From: Turbatrix aceti
Taxonomy: Eukaryota > Nematoda > Chromadorea > Rhabditida > Panagrolaimidae
Reading direction: 5' to 3'
NCBI GenBank assembly: GCA_963969345.1
Contig: OZ017770.1
Location: 2,737,246-2,801,245 of the forward strand
Length of the DNA: 64,000 bases
A program made the translations under genes and the position numbers. Below, piece after piece: positions 49,194-59,320 of this stretch (positions are counted from its first letter, which is position 1; the number at the start of each line of letters is the position of its first letter). The notes below the pieces were generated by a model. The model was given only the letters and a program-made list of their open reading frames with translations. It did no database searches and had not been told where the DNA came from.

Positions 49194-50597
49194 ATGACTA
49201 AGGCTGTTGATGATGATTCGATGGTATGAATCACAGGACGAGCATGATCAAAAATAAAGGAAAAAATTGTTTATTATTTCTTCACCGTAAAATTGTTTTA
49301 GAGCACATCGATACAATACCTCGCACCACGATGCTCGTTTGCATACCTATGGAAGCTCTTTTCCGTATTTTTGATTCTGGTCCTCCCGCTTATAATTTGT
49401 TTTTCAACACAGGTGAGGTTTTGAATTTTGGCAAGACAAAGAAAAATTTTGTGGATTCTAAAAAAATGTGGTCGCGTGAAAATAAAGGATGGATGACAAC
49501 AAATAAATTCAAAAAAAGAAATATGACGTTTCAAGTGTGATCATTCGACTAATTGTTCACGCGATCACGTATTTGGTGCAAAAAAATAAAGTCTGATGTG
49601 GAAATTAAATTTAGGGATTCTGGAGAAAAGTAGATACGTTCATTGAACAACCACGAATTAGTTTTACAAAAAAATGTATTTTGATTCTTTCAAATAGCAA
49701 CGATCCGTCAAACTACCTCGTTTGGAGCTCATATCCGACACTCAATGAAGCGGAAGAGGCCCGCACAATTCTACCAGTTATTACGAGTCAGCACGTTGAT
49801 AACGATAGAGATGGCATCAACGACGAGGTACTTAAAATACAGCATTATACAAAAAAAAGAAATACATCCACGCTCAATTTTCAGATTTACATAAAAATTA
49901 CAACCAGGTTACCTGATTCTGGTTTTGTAATCAACACCATATTTTACAACCTCGAGTTTTCCGCAATTATCGACTACCGAACAGTCTTAGAGGTTGGTTC
50001 GGGTCTTTACTTTGTTAGGAAAAAAAGAAAATGATCATTGACGTTTGATTATTATTTTTTTAGGTGACATCTGGCGTCGCAAGGAGTACAGAAAAGCCAT
50101 ATCGTGTGTCAAAAATTTCTAGTTTTGGAGATTTACGTTTACATCAAAAACAATTATTGCCTTCCTTTGAAATCCTTGATACCCGCAGAATATGGACAAA
50201 TACAGATCACAATGCCTCACAATACGAATTTGACAATGCGATTAGCGAAAACGTGCAAGTTGATTCCCAACTCATTGAATATTATCCGCAAACTATTTTG
50301 AAGTATAACAATGCTCAGAATTTTACAATTGAATATACAAATGCCGCTGAATACGCATTACCAGTGGTCAACAATAACACTGATACGTCAGCAAACGTCG
50401 TCGAATTGGAGTTTTCCTTTTTCGTACGTCCCCAACAATTTTTTTACAAAACTTCCGCACTTGAACTCATAAAATGGGCGCTTATTCAGTATTTGGTAGT
50501 CTTTGCAATTGTTCGTCTCTTTTTTAACGGCTTAACTTGTTTTTTTGTAAAATTTCAAGTATTTGACACTGTTGTTTGTACCAAAAAGTACTCATGA
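49194..50597 (+). CDS. tmem-231: TMEM231, ciliary transition-zone membrane protein
   Basis: Proposed exons: 49194-49223 (weak), 49302-49412, 49615-49827, 49885-49992, 50064-50597; about 331 aa (human TMEM231 is 316). Exon 2 encodes the first membrane helix (LWKLFSVFLILVLPLIICF); exon 3 reads GFWRKVDTFIEQPRISF and NYLVWSSYPTLNEAEEAR, then TSQHVDNDRDGINDE; later come FGDLRLHQKQLLPS, and a C-terminal helix within ELIKWALIQYLVVFAIV. The GFW...EQP, 'WS-x-YP/FP', DRxxDGxxD and GDLRLxQKQ words match TMEM231. The protein belongs to the MKS module of the transition zone, gating cilium entry together with B9-domain proteins; in nematodes this means sensory neurons. The 57-nt intron at 49828-49884 is in frame and stop-free, so retained transcripts would still encode protein. 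Exon 1 is uncertain. Confidence 0.85.
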
Positions 50598-51033
50598 ACG
50601 TTCATTCATTATTTGGGGGGTTGTGCACTTTTTTTAAAGTTTTGTCACCACTTTTTATTTTCTGAATTCAACGTCATAAAGTACATAACAGTCATTTGAA
50701 ACAAATAATAGGCATAAACATGTGTTGTGCATTATTGGTAAAAATCATGAGTCATGCAAATATTACTCATCGGAAAAAAGGACGTGATCTTGTTTTTATA
50801 TTTTTAGCTGAGAATTACAGACACGTTTGTTCCCACAAAACACATCAAATGTCATGTAGTCAAACCAAATTAGACATAAAAGTGCTTTTTACTTAAGTAT
50901 TTTAGAGCACAGGTACTTCAAATTGTCTGAGTGTTTAAGCAGACGCTACCGGCTTTTGTCAAACCTTTTCTCCAACATTTTTTGTCATAGTTTATGGTCT
51001 GTGATCATTTGAACGTACAAAATGCTACGAGTG
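50598..51033. other. convergent intergenic region
   Basis: Between the ends of TMEM231 (+) and the turtle-like gene (-). AT-rich UTR-like sequence, no other feature seen. Confidence 0.5.
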
Positions 51034-54000
51034 TCAAGAATAATCATCAATCCGGTTAGAGGATCCAGCTGCAAATAACTCGTCTTTCAACTGCGTTAGC
51101 CGGAGTTCATCCAGTACATTGAGCTGATTGTAGTCTGGATTTTGCATGTATTTCTCTCTGAGCATGGTGTTGACCACGGACATGTTGCTGTCGTTGTCGT
51201 TATCGTCGTTGTCGGATGCATTATTTTCAGTCAAATTGTCTCGGTAATGCCAGTAAGAACTGCTGCCTCGTCCATTCAGGATGTCATCATCTATGCCGTC
51301 GGTGTATGTTGATACAGGCATTTTGAGCGGAGACATATAGTCTGCAACGAGGTGTGCTTAGCAAAATTGAATTTGTTTTTGCAGAAAAAAGGATACTTAC
51401 GACTCTTGTTTTTATTTTTTCGCTTTTTTATTTTGAACATTAAAACAAGTAGCAGCGTGACAGCCAAAACAAATGCAGCCAAAAAGCTGAATTCACTTTT
51501 GAAATCTACAACTTTTTTCAAATTTTCAAACAACTCTTTCTTCGCACTTTTAAACAGCCGCAGCAATTGTTTACCTTGCTCTTCGTCAAAATGCCACGTA
51601 ATACGCGACATTTCACACTTTGAAAACGGCTGCCTCATACTTTGAACGCCAAATTCGACGAAACTAATACCAGCTCCTCCCCTTGATTTGTTGTCTCTGA
51701 TTTTGTCAAAATTAATTGGCATGTGCGAATTCTTTGTTTCATTCTGGAAAAAAAATGGTGATAAAAATAGCTTTATCAATAAAGTGAAAACTCACAAGCG
51801 TGATAAACTGATTGCTGGATTCCAGCTTATAAGATACAACGTACGATCTGGCGTCTGTACTCTGTCGCCAGCTTAGCATACCATCCGGGCTTACGGTTAA
51901 CTGAGTGGGTGGTTTAGGACAAGTGCAAACTGAATATACAAATAATACAACAATGATTTCAAAATTCCAAAAAGCGTAAACAAGTTTGCACAGAAAAAAA
52001 ACCGAAAAACATACCATGAATAATTCCGAGTGGACACTTCGCGGTTCCATAGGCATTTGTTGCTTGAAGTTGTAACTCATGGAATGAAAATCGCAGGTGC
52101 GTGTCAAATACTATTTGACTTTTGCCCTCTAACAAAAGTTCATTCCAGCTAGCTTCGTCAAGTATCGCACTACCGAACTCGTTAACCTGTCGCCACAATA
52201 ATTTAAACGTCTGTCTGCTATTGCCATCATAGCCTGGCGTAAATCTTATGTTCAATGATGTTTCGCCATCGCAATCAATTGTGCTTTGTGTAGGACATTG
52301 AGGAATGGTGTCCTATAAAAAAATTGCTGGCTCTAAGTCAATTTTTTTTTACTTCAAAATAGATGAATGGCGATAACAAAATGCGATTGATTAATTAAAA
52401 ATATTCTTACCTTAACATAAACTGTGACGTTTCGAGAATCGTAACCTATGGAGTTCGCCAGGATGCACTGATATAATCCGTGATTTGCGTGGGATGCATT
52501 TGATAGTTTCAATGTACCCTGTGACAACCGTTGCTGAAATGTAATAACTTGTACGTTTGTTTATTGTGAGTCATGTATTTAAACAATCCTACATTGAACC
52601 TCAACCAGTACTGAACTGGTGGTGGATCGCCAAAGCCAGAGCATTCTAACTCGATGACGCCACGTGGCGCGCCACCTGCAGCAGCGTACACGATTGGTGG
52701 TGGATAAATAAGAAATTGGGGTGGTTCTTAAAATGTACTTTAATGTTTTTCCTCTTTTTTTGTAAAGGTCGGTCATACCCATTACTGTAACATGAATTTC
52801 AAAAACTTTACTGCTACCGATAGCGTTGAAGGCTTGACACTTGTAAATGCCAGCGTCGTCAAAGGTGACATTTGGAAGAAAGAGTGTCTGACTCGTTGTG
52901 GGGCTCATAATATGGGTTTCTTTTATCCATTGAACAAAAGTGGCGGGGGGATTCGCGTCTACAGTGCAGGTGATTGTCGCATTTTGATACAGAGCAAGAG
53001 TGTAAAACTCGCTGTTGGAAGGCGACAGGATGGGTTTGTCTAAAAAAAAAGAAACCAATCGCTTTTTTTTCACACTTAGCTGGACTGATTTGTAGTTGAC
53101 TCTCAGAAAAAAAAAGAAGCTAAATAAAATTGCTCTTTCCTATGTCTTTCTACTACTAGTTTGTATGTAGTCGCTCTCGTCAGAAGTAAAGAAAATAATT
53201 TCGGTGGTAAGGTCAAGTGGCTGTCAACCCAAAACGTACATTGCACATCGAGGTATGCCGTCGATTTTGCACTTGGTGAAATTCCGTTGTTTGCATCGCA
53301 AGTATACCAGCCGTTATCCTTTTTGTTGACTTGTCCGATGCCAAACTCACCGCCCTAAAAAAGAATGTTTACTGTCTGTCAGAGTTAAAAATCTCGTCTG
53401 ATTTATATTCGATAACTGTCTCGCCTCATTTTAAAAGGTAACATCCTACTTGTATGTGTGTTCGTAGTCCCATTTCAAGGGTTAAGACCGGTGCTTCGTC
53501 TTTGAACCATCGATACGTGATATTGCTTGGATATCCTATGGCTTCACAGTACCAAAATACACTGGATCCTTCGAGTACCGTCTTGTTTGCCAATTCATGT
53601 TTCACGGTTATGTTATCTGTAAATCAAAATAGAATATTCACGAAGTTTCTTATCTAAGAAAACTTACTTGCGAGCAAAACAACAATTGTACTGTAGGTGG
53701 TTCCCTCCACGTTAGTAGCATGACACGTATATTCACCCTAAAAAGTCACAACGAACGTCATTTAGTATAATTTGAATTCTGCCCACACGAACCGCATACG
53801 TATGATCCAAACGGGTAATAGTAAGTGTAGAATTGAATGATATAACCTTATTGTCCTGAAATACAAATGAACAATTGTATGCGTATTTACGTAGGTTAGA
53901 TTGCAAACCTTAACCCACATTACTTCGGGTGGGGGGATACCGCTAGCCGTACAACGTAGACTAAGGCTGTCATTTTTCCGTCCGTAAGTAATATCACCAT

Positions 54001-57000
54001 GACGGGGCTTTGCAATCTTTGGCTGCGCTGTAAGTGAAAGTATGATTATTAAATATGATAACTCATCATCTCAGATTTAGGTTATCTATAATTTTTGTGA
54101 CGTTTATGTCTTGTAAAGGTCAAAAAATACTGGTTTTGCGATATATATCCGCAGGGATTCTTTAAAAAAAATTAAATAGGACACCTACCATAAACAGCAA
54201 GACGCGTTAGTGCTCCAAATTCAGGTGACAATTTTGCACCTTCAACAAAATTAGTTATTGAACATTGATAGGTTGCATGGTCAGATTCAGTGACCGCGTG
54301 AATAGTAATTCCCAGGTTGTCAGCCCTCGCTAGGCGGCCTAAAAAACATCAAGGTCATTTTTGCACGTAGTACAATTCACAACAACGAAATTCTAAAAAA
54401 TTTAATAAAAAATTACTCGTTACGCATGCGCGTACACAAATATCATTTTTTGTCAACAAAAGGGTTTGTATCAAAAAAAATCAGTGTAAATAGTTTGTTT
54501 CCTTTGTATGGAACAACAAAAGTTGATATTTGTTGAGAAAGATATGAAGATCAACAAATTAAAGAAAATTAAAAATCACAAAGCCAGTTTTACTTCAAGT
54601 TAACATTACACGAAGAATTTCGAACTTGAAAGTCATAGTTCATTTAACTTTCAACGGGGGTGCTTCAATTTACGCTGATCCTAACAGTTTTTTTTGTCGT
54701 TTTCAGTCACTGCCATGTCAATTCAGTTTTTCATCACAGGAGTGACCTTTTATCGTGTACAATTTTACTTCTTGTTAGAAAATAAATACCTTTTTTTGTA
54801 ATATTTGTACACCCCCATTCTTTCGATTCTTTCTACTTTTTTTTCATGCTTCCCGTTTTGTAACCGATTTCTCTCTGCGTGACTTTGAGAGCGGACAATG
54901 AATAGATGAATATAGCTAGCTAAAATAACAGCACGCTAGATATAAGCATGACGAACCGACCGAAGACTACTAATTTTTTTGTTTTGAGATTTTGAATTCC
55001 TGCAGTTTATTGGATTGTAACCCCAATCACCGGATGATGCTCAACTGTGTATCGGATTACAAATGCTATACTTTAACCTTAGAAGATATCACGGTAGCCC
55101 CTTTCATCACGGCATTTATCTCAAATGAAAAATGGCGGGCGGGGTCGACGGAAAGAGATATGTAGACGTAACAAACGCGCAAGACAAAAACCAAATCCAC
55201 AATAAATTAGGATATATCATCTTGACATCTGCATGCATCTTCATCACTCCCTAAAAATTAGCGTTGCGTTCTCTTTTCCCTTCCATTTTTTGCCTTTCTA
55301 CTTTTTTTTTACATTTACCATAGCTTTGAACCATATCAAAAAGGAAAGCCGTCAGTTTGTACTATTTTGTTCCTTATACCCTTTCCCGCTTTTTTGTACT
55401 TTTTTGAAAATGGTTTGCGCCTCTCTTTATTATATTGTTAGCCGCCAGTGTCGCCAGACTTTTTTTTGTACCCTCCTTTACGTCCCCTTTTTGCTCTAAA
55501 ACATCTTACGATACCATAACGCCGAATGAGGTTTTGTTTTTCATACAGAGGTTGTTTGTGTTCTCATGGCTGTGTAATTATTACTGCGTTTTTTCCATCG
55601 TTGATCGAAATTCATAATCATCCGATATTTCTTATTATTTCTCCTTTTTTTCAGCAAAATAAGAGAACGATTGACCATTCCAGCCGTTAACAAAGAAGCA
55701 ACAACATCAACGTTGCGCGACAAGCTGTTATAGTGGTTACGCATCAAAAAAAATCAACAATTTTCTGTTGTAAGCTGTTAGGCGCCGCTGTTGGTCTGTA
55801 GCAACAGTCTTGCAATAGTAACTTTGACCTTGCCTTTGGGGTCTTCAATTTTTGGCCAGAAAAAAAGAATACAACGATTGAATGTCGTACACCGTCATGT
55901 ATGTATAGTTTTGTGCGATCTTTAAAAAACTTAATTGCTATAAAAATTGCTTTTTTTTAGATGCTATTGATCCTCTTTCGTTGTCTGGCTGACGTTCACT
56001 GGTTTGCTTGACTCGAAAATAGAGACACACTCAACTTATTGGTCAAAATCTACTTCCGTCTCTCGATCTCTGTTTCCTTTTCACGCTGGTCACATCAAAC
56101 AAAAGAGAAGTCAACAAAGAAACGCCCCTATCTCTAGTAATCGTTATTTAATATTAAAATGCTATTTTCCTACTTTGACACCTTCTTTTTGATTGCTATC
56201 TTGCTAACGCGTATTCACGCAGCTGTTGACCAGTGCTGCCGTAAACACAAAATACCGGAAATCTGCGTCAAGACTCTGTGCAATCCCTCAAGCCCACCCG
56301 GTGATTTCGATGTCTATGATATTTTCGAGCGTCGTAATAACTGTTCAAAGCATCTTGAAAAGATCGCGCAATGCCTTGCCGACGGGCGGAATCACTCGTA
56401 TTGCTGCGAAACAGAGGCTAAAGATCGCGAGGAAAACGCTTGCTTTGGACTCTGTCAAGGGAAAGGCCGCGACGATGTGTCATGGACAGGTTATCAAACG
56501 TGTCTAGCAATCAATCTTCCATCGATGTTTAGCTGCTTTCAAAAGGGATACAACAACATTCCATCTGCACCCCAAATGCTGACCGTTGTGAATTCGGGGA
56601 AGAATCCCGTGCAACTCTCGTGGTCGACGCCACTCATCAACCCGGATCAAGCATTCTACTTTGAAGTCGTATGCGTCGAGAATGACTCCTATACCGCGGT
56701 CAATAACAAATTGACCAAAACAACACGTAACATGGAAATCACGCTTGATCAGTTGCTGCCGGGTACAAAGTACTATTGCTACTCCATTGCACTTACGCGC
56801 GACGGAAAGCACCGCTCACTTCCGTCCGATCGGGTTCATTTCCAAACGCCCGGTCAAGCATCCAACATCACGGCTTACCGAACCCATGTTCCAGCTCCAC
56901 GTGATTCCAAAGTTGTGCTGGCGTGCTACTTCAACAGTTCCGGTCAGCCAGACATCAAGTGGCAGGTGAAAAATGACGATTCTCGCTTTGTTAACATCGA

Positions 57001-58957
57001 AGGTCATCGATTTTCAAAATCTCACTATCTGACGAAGCAAAGGCCTCAAGAGTACGTCTCACTGCTTGAAATTCAAAGAGTGCAGGAAACAGATTACTCC
57101 ATGTACCGGTGCATCATTTCATACGAATTTGGAAACAACTATGACGAGATCAGACTTGAGAAATTAGACGTCTCCTTTCCGCGTAGTCCTCCACCGGAAA
57201 CGCCCAGAGCGTGCTGTGTCCAGTCAAACGTTGAGCACCAGTGTCTGTCAATGTGCGGCAGCAGTGGGAATAATGAGACCCGTCGGACACCCATCATGCC
57301 CCACAACTGCAGCAGTGAACTTTTCAAGGTACTTGCCTGCGCAATGCCGAATGTAGACAATAGCGGGTGCTGTCTGAGAGAACGGGTGCCCCGCGTCTGC
57401 ATGTATCTTTGTGACAGTTCCGAAAGACCAAGGAACCTTCTACCGCACGTCTGCAAGGAGTACCTTTCAAAAATTGAAGAATGCAGGTATGGCGAAGCGT
57501 CTCTGCGCCCTCTCCCGCCAAGGGACGTAAAAGTGCAATCAACCGGTGGCTCGCAATGGCAAGTGTCGTGGAAGGGTTCCGACAATGCTCATATTTATTA
57601 TGTCTACTGGAGAAAGCATCGCTCGAGCTGGGAGAAGAAATCAATCAAGACGACCAGCAAGACGATTACCAACGCCGATGAGATTGTTCTGGTTGCAGCC
57701 AACTCGCACGGTTTATCCCAAGCAGTGAAATACGTTCTAGCAAATAGTACCTGGATACAAGGTTGATCCCGATGGCATAATTTATTTCTATTTATTTTCT
57801 CTTTTCTCTCTTTTTTCTACATTTTACAACTCGTTCCTGTTCACTACAATTGTCTGTATACGCTTTCATTTGTTATCTCTCAGGGTTTAACACACAGGCT
57901 AACAATGTGTTGTACACTTGGCTAGTTTGCAATCATTCGTTCTCCTAACGCTCTCTTTGCACTTTTAGATCGCCCCAGAAAAAAAAGGAAATTTTAGACG
58001 CAGTAAAAAACGTGTATATACTCTGGATAATAATAGTTTGGTTTAGATTCGGTCTCTCACTTTTTTTCCAAAAATGAAAACACTTTGAGGTTGCAATAAT
58101 TATTTCTACAGTGATTGAATTCAATCAATGAAGGGGTTGCTTCTCCACTTTTCTTAAAGATCACGATTACAATACTTTTTGCGCTTTTGTAATTAGCGTA
58201 TCATATCTTTTTTTTCCTACAAAAATAAAATAATTCTCTTTTTTTGATACATTGTTGTTATAATGTGTTGTTTTAATGTTATGTAGTGTTGTCCTGTAGA
58301 ACTGATAAATGGGAATTTCGGTATTAAAAACATGAGAATATTCAGGGATGACGAACCGGGAGGAAAAACAGGATAACAGATAAAAGCACGATGGCACACG
58401 ATGACACGGAGTCTGTGCTTAGGTACAAAAACAGGTGATGTACACCCAAGAATCAAGGATGTAATACGACTGATGACATAATATAGATATATAGATACTT
58501 GCTTAACAGAAGATTATAAACGTTAATGTATCATCATAGTAAAAGCACAAAAAAATGGCTTCTGAACAAAAAACTACTAGCTTTGATGAAAAGTATGATA
58601 AATTGTATTCACAGAAAGCCTATTAATTCGGTTGCTCCCATTTATTAATCAAAAGGTCCTTTTTTATCCTAGAAAAAATACTTGTTGATGCAGTATCAAA
58701 AATATGGATAATATTTAAGCAACAAAGTGCAACGTACCTTGATACTCGGGAATTGAGTAACCAGATCCTTCGCCGTAGGCATTGAACAACAGTACAGAAT
58801 CTCGACGCCATTCAAGCTCGTAATTGTTGCTTGACGGAACCTTGAGATTACAAGGAATGGTTATGGGTAGACCAGCTTTTGCCCATATTGTGTGAACCAT
58901 CGCAGAAAGGCGGATAACAAGTTGTTGATCAAATTTAATGCCAATGCCGAATAGCAA
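51034..58957 (-). CDS. tutl: turtle/IgSF9-like neuronal cell-adhesion molecule (5 Ig, 2 FN3, TM)
   Basis: Fourteen exons: 58957-58738, 54338-54189, 54027-53909, 53855-53793, 53737-53668, 53616-53450, 53354-53240, 53039-52779, 52726-52593, 52533-52411, 52312-52015, 51929-51796, 51743-51401, 51341-51034; phases agree, 834 aa from the first visible exon. Ig1 spans the first long intron (WAKAGLPITIPCNL, then ESDHATYQCS); Ig2 SLRCTASGIPPPEVMWVK to GEYTCHA; Ig3 FWYCEAIGYP to GWYTCDANNG; Ig4 ITCTVDANPPATFVQW to AGIYKCQAFN; Ig5 LECSGFGDPP to GLYQCILANS. Two FN3 domains, one helix (FLAAFVLAVTLLLVLMF) and a tail rich in D/N follow. Five Ig plus two FN3 plus TM is the turtle/IgSF9 layout; these proteins act in axon and dendrite patterning. 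The signal-peptide exon was not found and should lie above 58957. The first intron (4399 bp) contains an antisense gene. Confidence 0.78.
54339..56158. other. intron of the turtle-like gene, left of the nested gene
   Basis: Long AT-rich intron sequence. Minus-strand frames up to 68 codons carry no motif; I searched it for a homeodomain exon and saw none. The part nearest 56158 is the upstream region of the nested + strand gene. Confidence 0.45.
56159..57766 (+). CDS. intronless secreted DB-module / FN3 / Ig protein, nested antisense
   Basis: One uninterrupted 535-codon frame. Signal peptide (TFFLIAILLTRIHA), then a first DB module (about residues 25-105: DQCCRKHKIPEICVKTLC, CLADGRNHSYCCE, ACFGLCQGKG), an FN3 domain (about 125-225, QLSWSTPLINPD and YYCYSIALTRDG), an Ig domain (about 235-335, VVLACYFNSSGQPDIKWQV to SMYRCIISYEF), a second DB module (about 345-430, RACCVQSNVEHQCLSMC and SGCCLRERVPRVCMYLC) and a final FN3 (about 440-530). 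DB modules are known mainly from nematode secreted proteins; C. elegans C25G4.10 has the same type of Ig/FN3/DB layout. No transmembrane helix, so probably extracellular. Every neighbour has many introns, this gene has none, and it lies inside an intron of the opposite-strand turtle-like gene. Function in matrix or adhesion is inferred. Confidence 0.88.
   Translation: MLFSYFDTFFLIAILLTRIHAAVDQCCRKHKIPEICVKTLCNPSSPPGDFDVYDIFERRNNCSKHLEKIAQCLADGRNHSYCCETEAKDREENACFGLCQGKGRDDVSWTGYQTCLAINLPSMFSCFQKGYNNIPSAPQMLTVVNSGKNPVQLSWSTPLINPDQAFYFEVVCVENDSYTAVNNKLTKTTRNMEITLDQLLPGTKYYCYSIALTRDGKHRSLPSDRVHFQTPGQASNITAYRTHVPAPRDSKVVLACYFNSSGQPDIKWQVKNDDSRFVNIEGHRFSKSHYLTKQRPQEYVSLLEIQRVQETDYSMYRCIISYEFGNNYDEIRLEKLDVSFPRSPPPETPRACCVQSNVEHQCLSMCGSSGNNETRRTPIMPHNCSSELFKVLACAMPNVDNSGCCLRERVPRVCMYLCDSSERPRNLLPHVCKEYLSKIEECRYGEASLRPLPPRDVKVQSTGGSQWQVSWKGSDNAHIYYVYWRKHRSSWEKKSIKTTSKTITNADEIVLVAANSHGLSQAVKYVLANSTWIQG
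57767..58737. other. intron of the turtle-like gene, right of the nested gene
   Basis: 3' side of the nested gene, AT-rich, with no exon on either strand I can support. Two overlapping - strand frames at 58167-58456 show no motif. Confidence 0.45.
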
Positions 58958-59285
58958 CTACACAGAACAGATGCAAACTCTGACTGGTCAGAACAAACGG
59001 ACCGGGGACTGTGCATTATTACTTAGGAGGTCAACGGCAGTTGGCATCAACCACTACTTGGTTGTCACTTCGTGCACTTCGAGACAATTGTCCTATACCG
59101 CATAAAGCCAGTCTTGCATATAATTCTTCTTGAATACCCAAATCACTAGTTAGCACATTCTGTAAGCCACTTCAAAAGCTTAGTGTTCTCAACGGCGTCA
59201 ACATATAGATACACATTAGCATCTTTTATTGTGGCATATAAATATTCATAAATTAGACTGCATTTTTAAACGATATGCAAAATTG
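58958..59285. other. short intergenic region between MEINOX and turtle-like genes
   Basis: Both genes are on the - strand. The region should hold the promoter and missing signal-peptide exon of the turtle-like gene. I see one acceptor (TTCTGTGTAG ending at 58958) but no convincing signal-peptide exon. Confidence 0.35.
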
Positions 59286-59291
59286 TTTATT
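59286..59291 (-). terminator. poly(A) signal of the MEINOX gene
   Basis: AATAAA on the - strand, 30 nt after the stop at 59321. It places the 3' end of the gene directly after the short last exon and so argues against further (homeodomain) exons downstream in this transcript. Confidence 0.6.
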
Positions 59292-59320
59292 GGCACATGC
59301 GGGAAATGTTTCTTTTGTTT

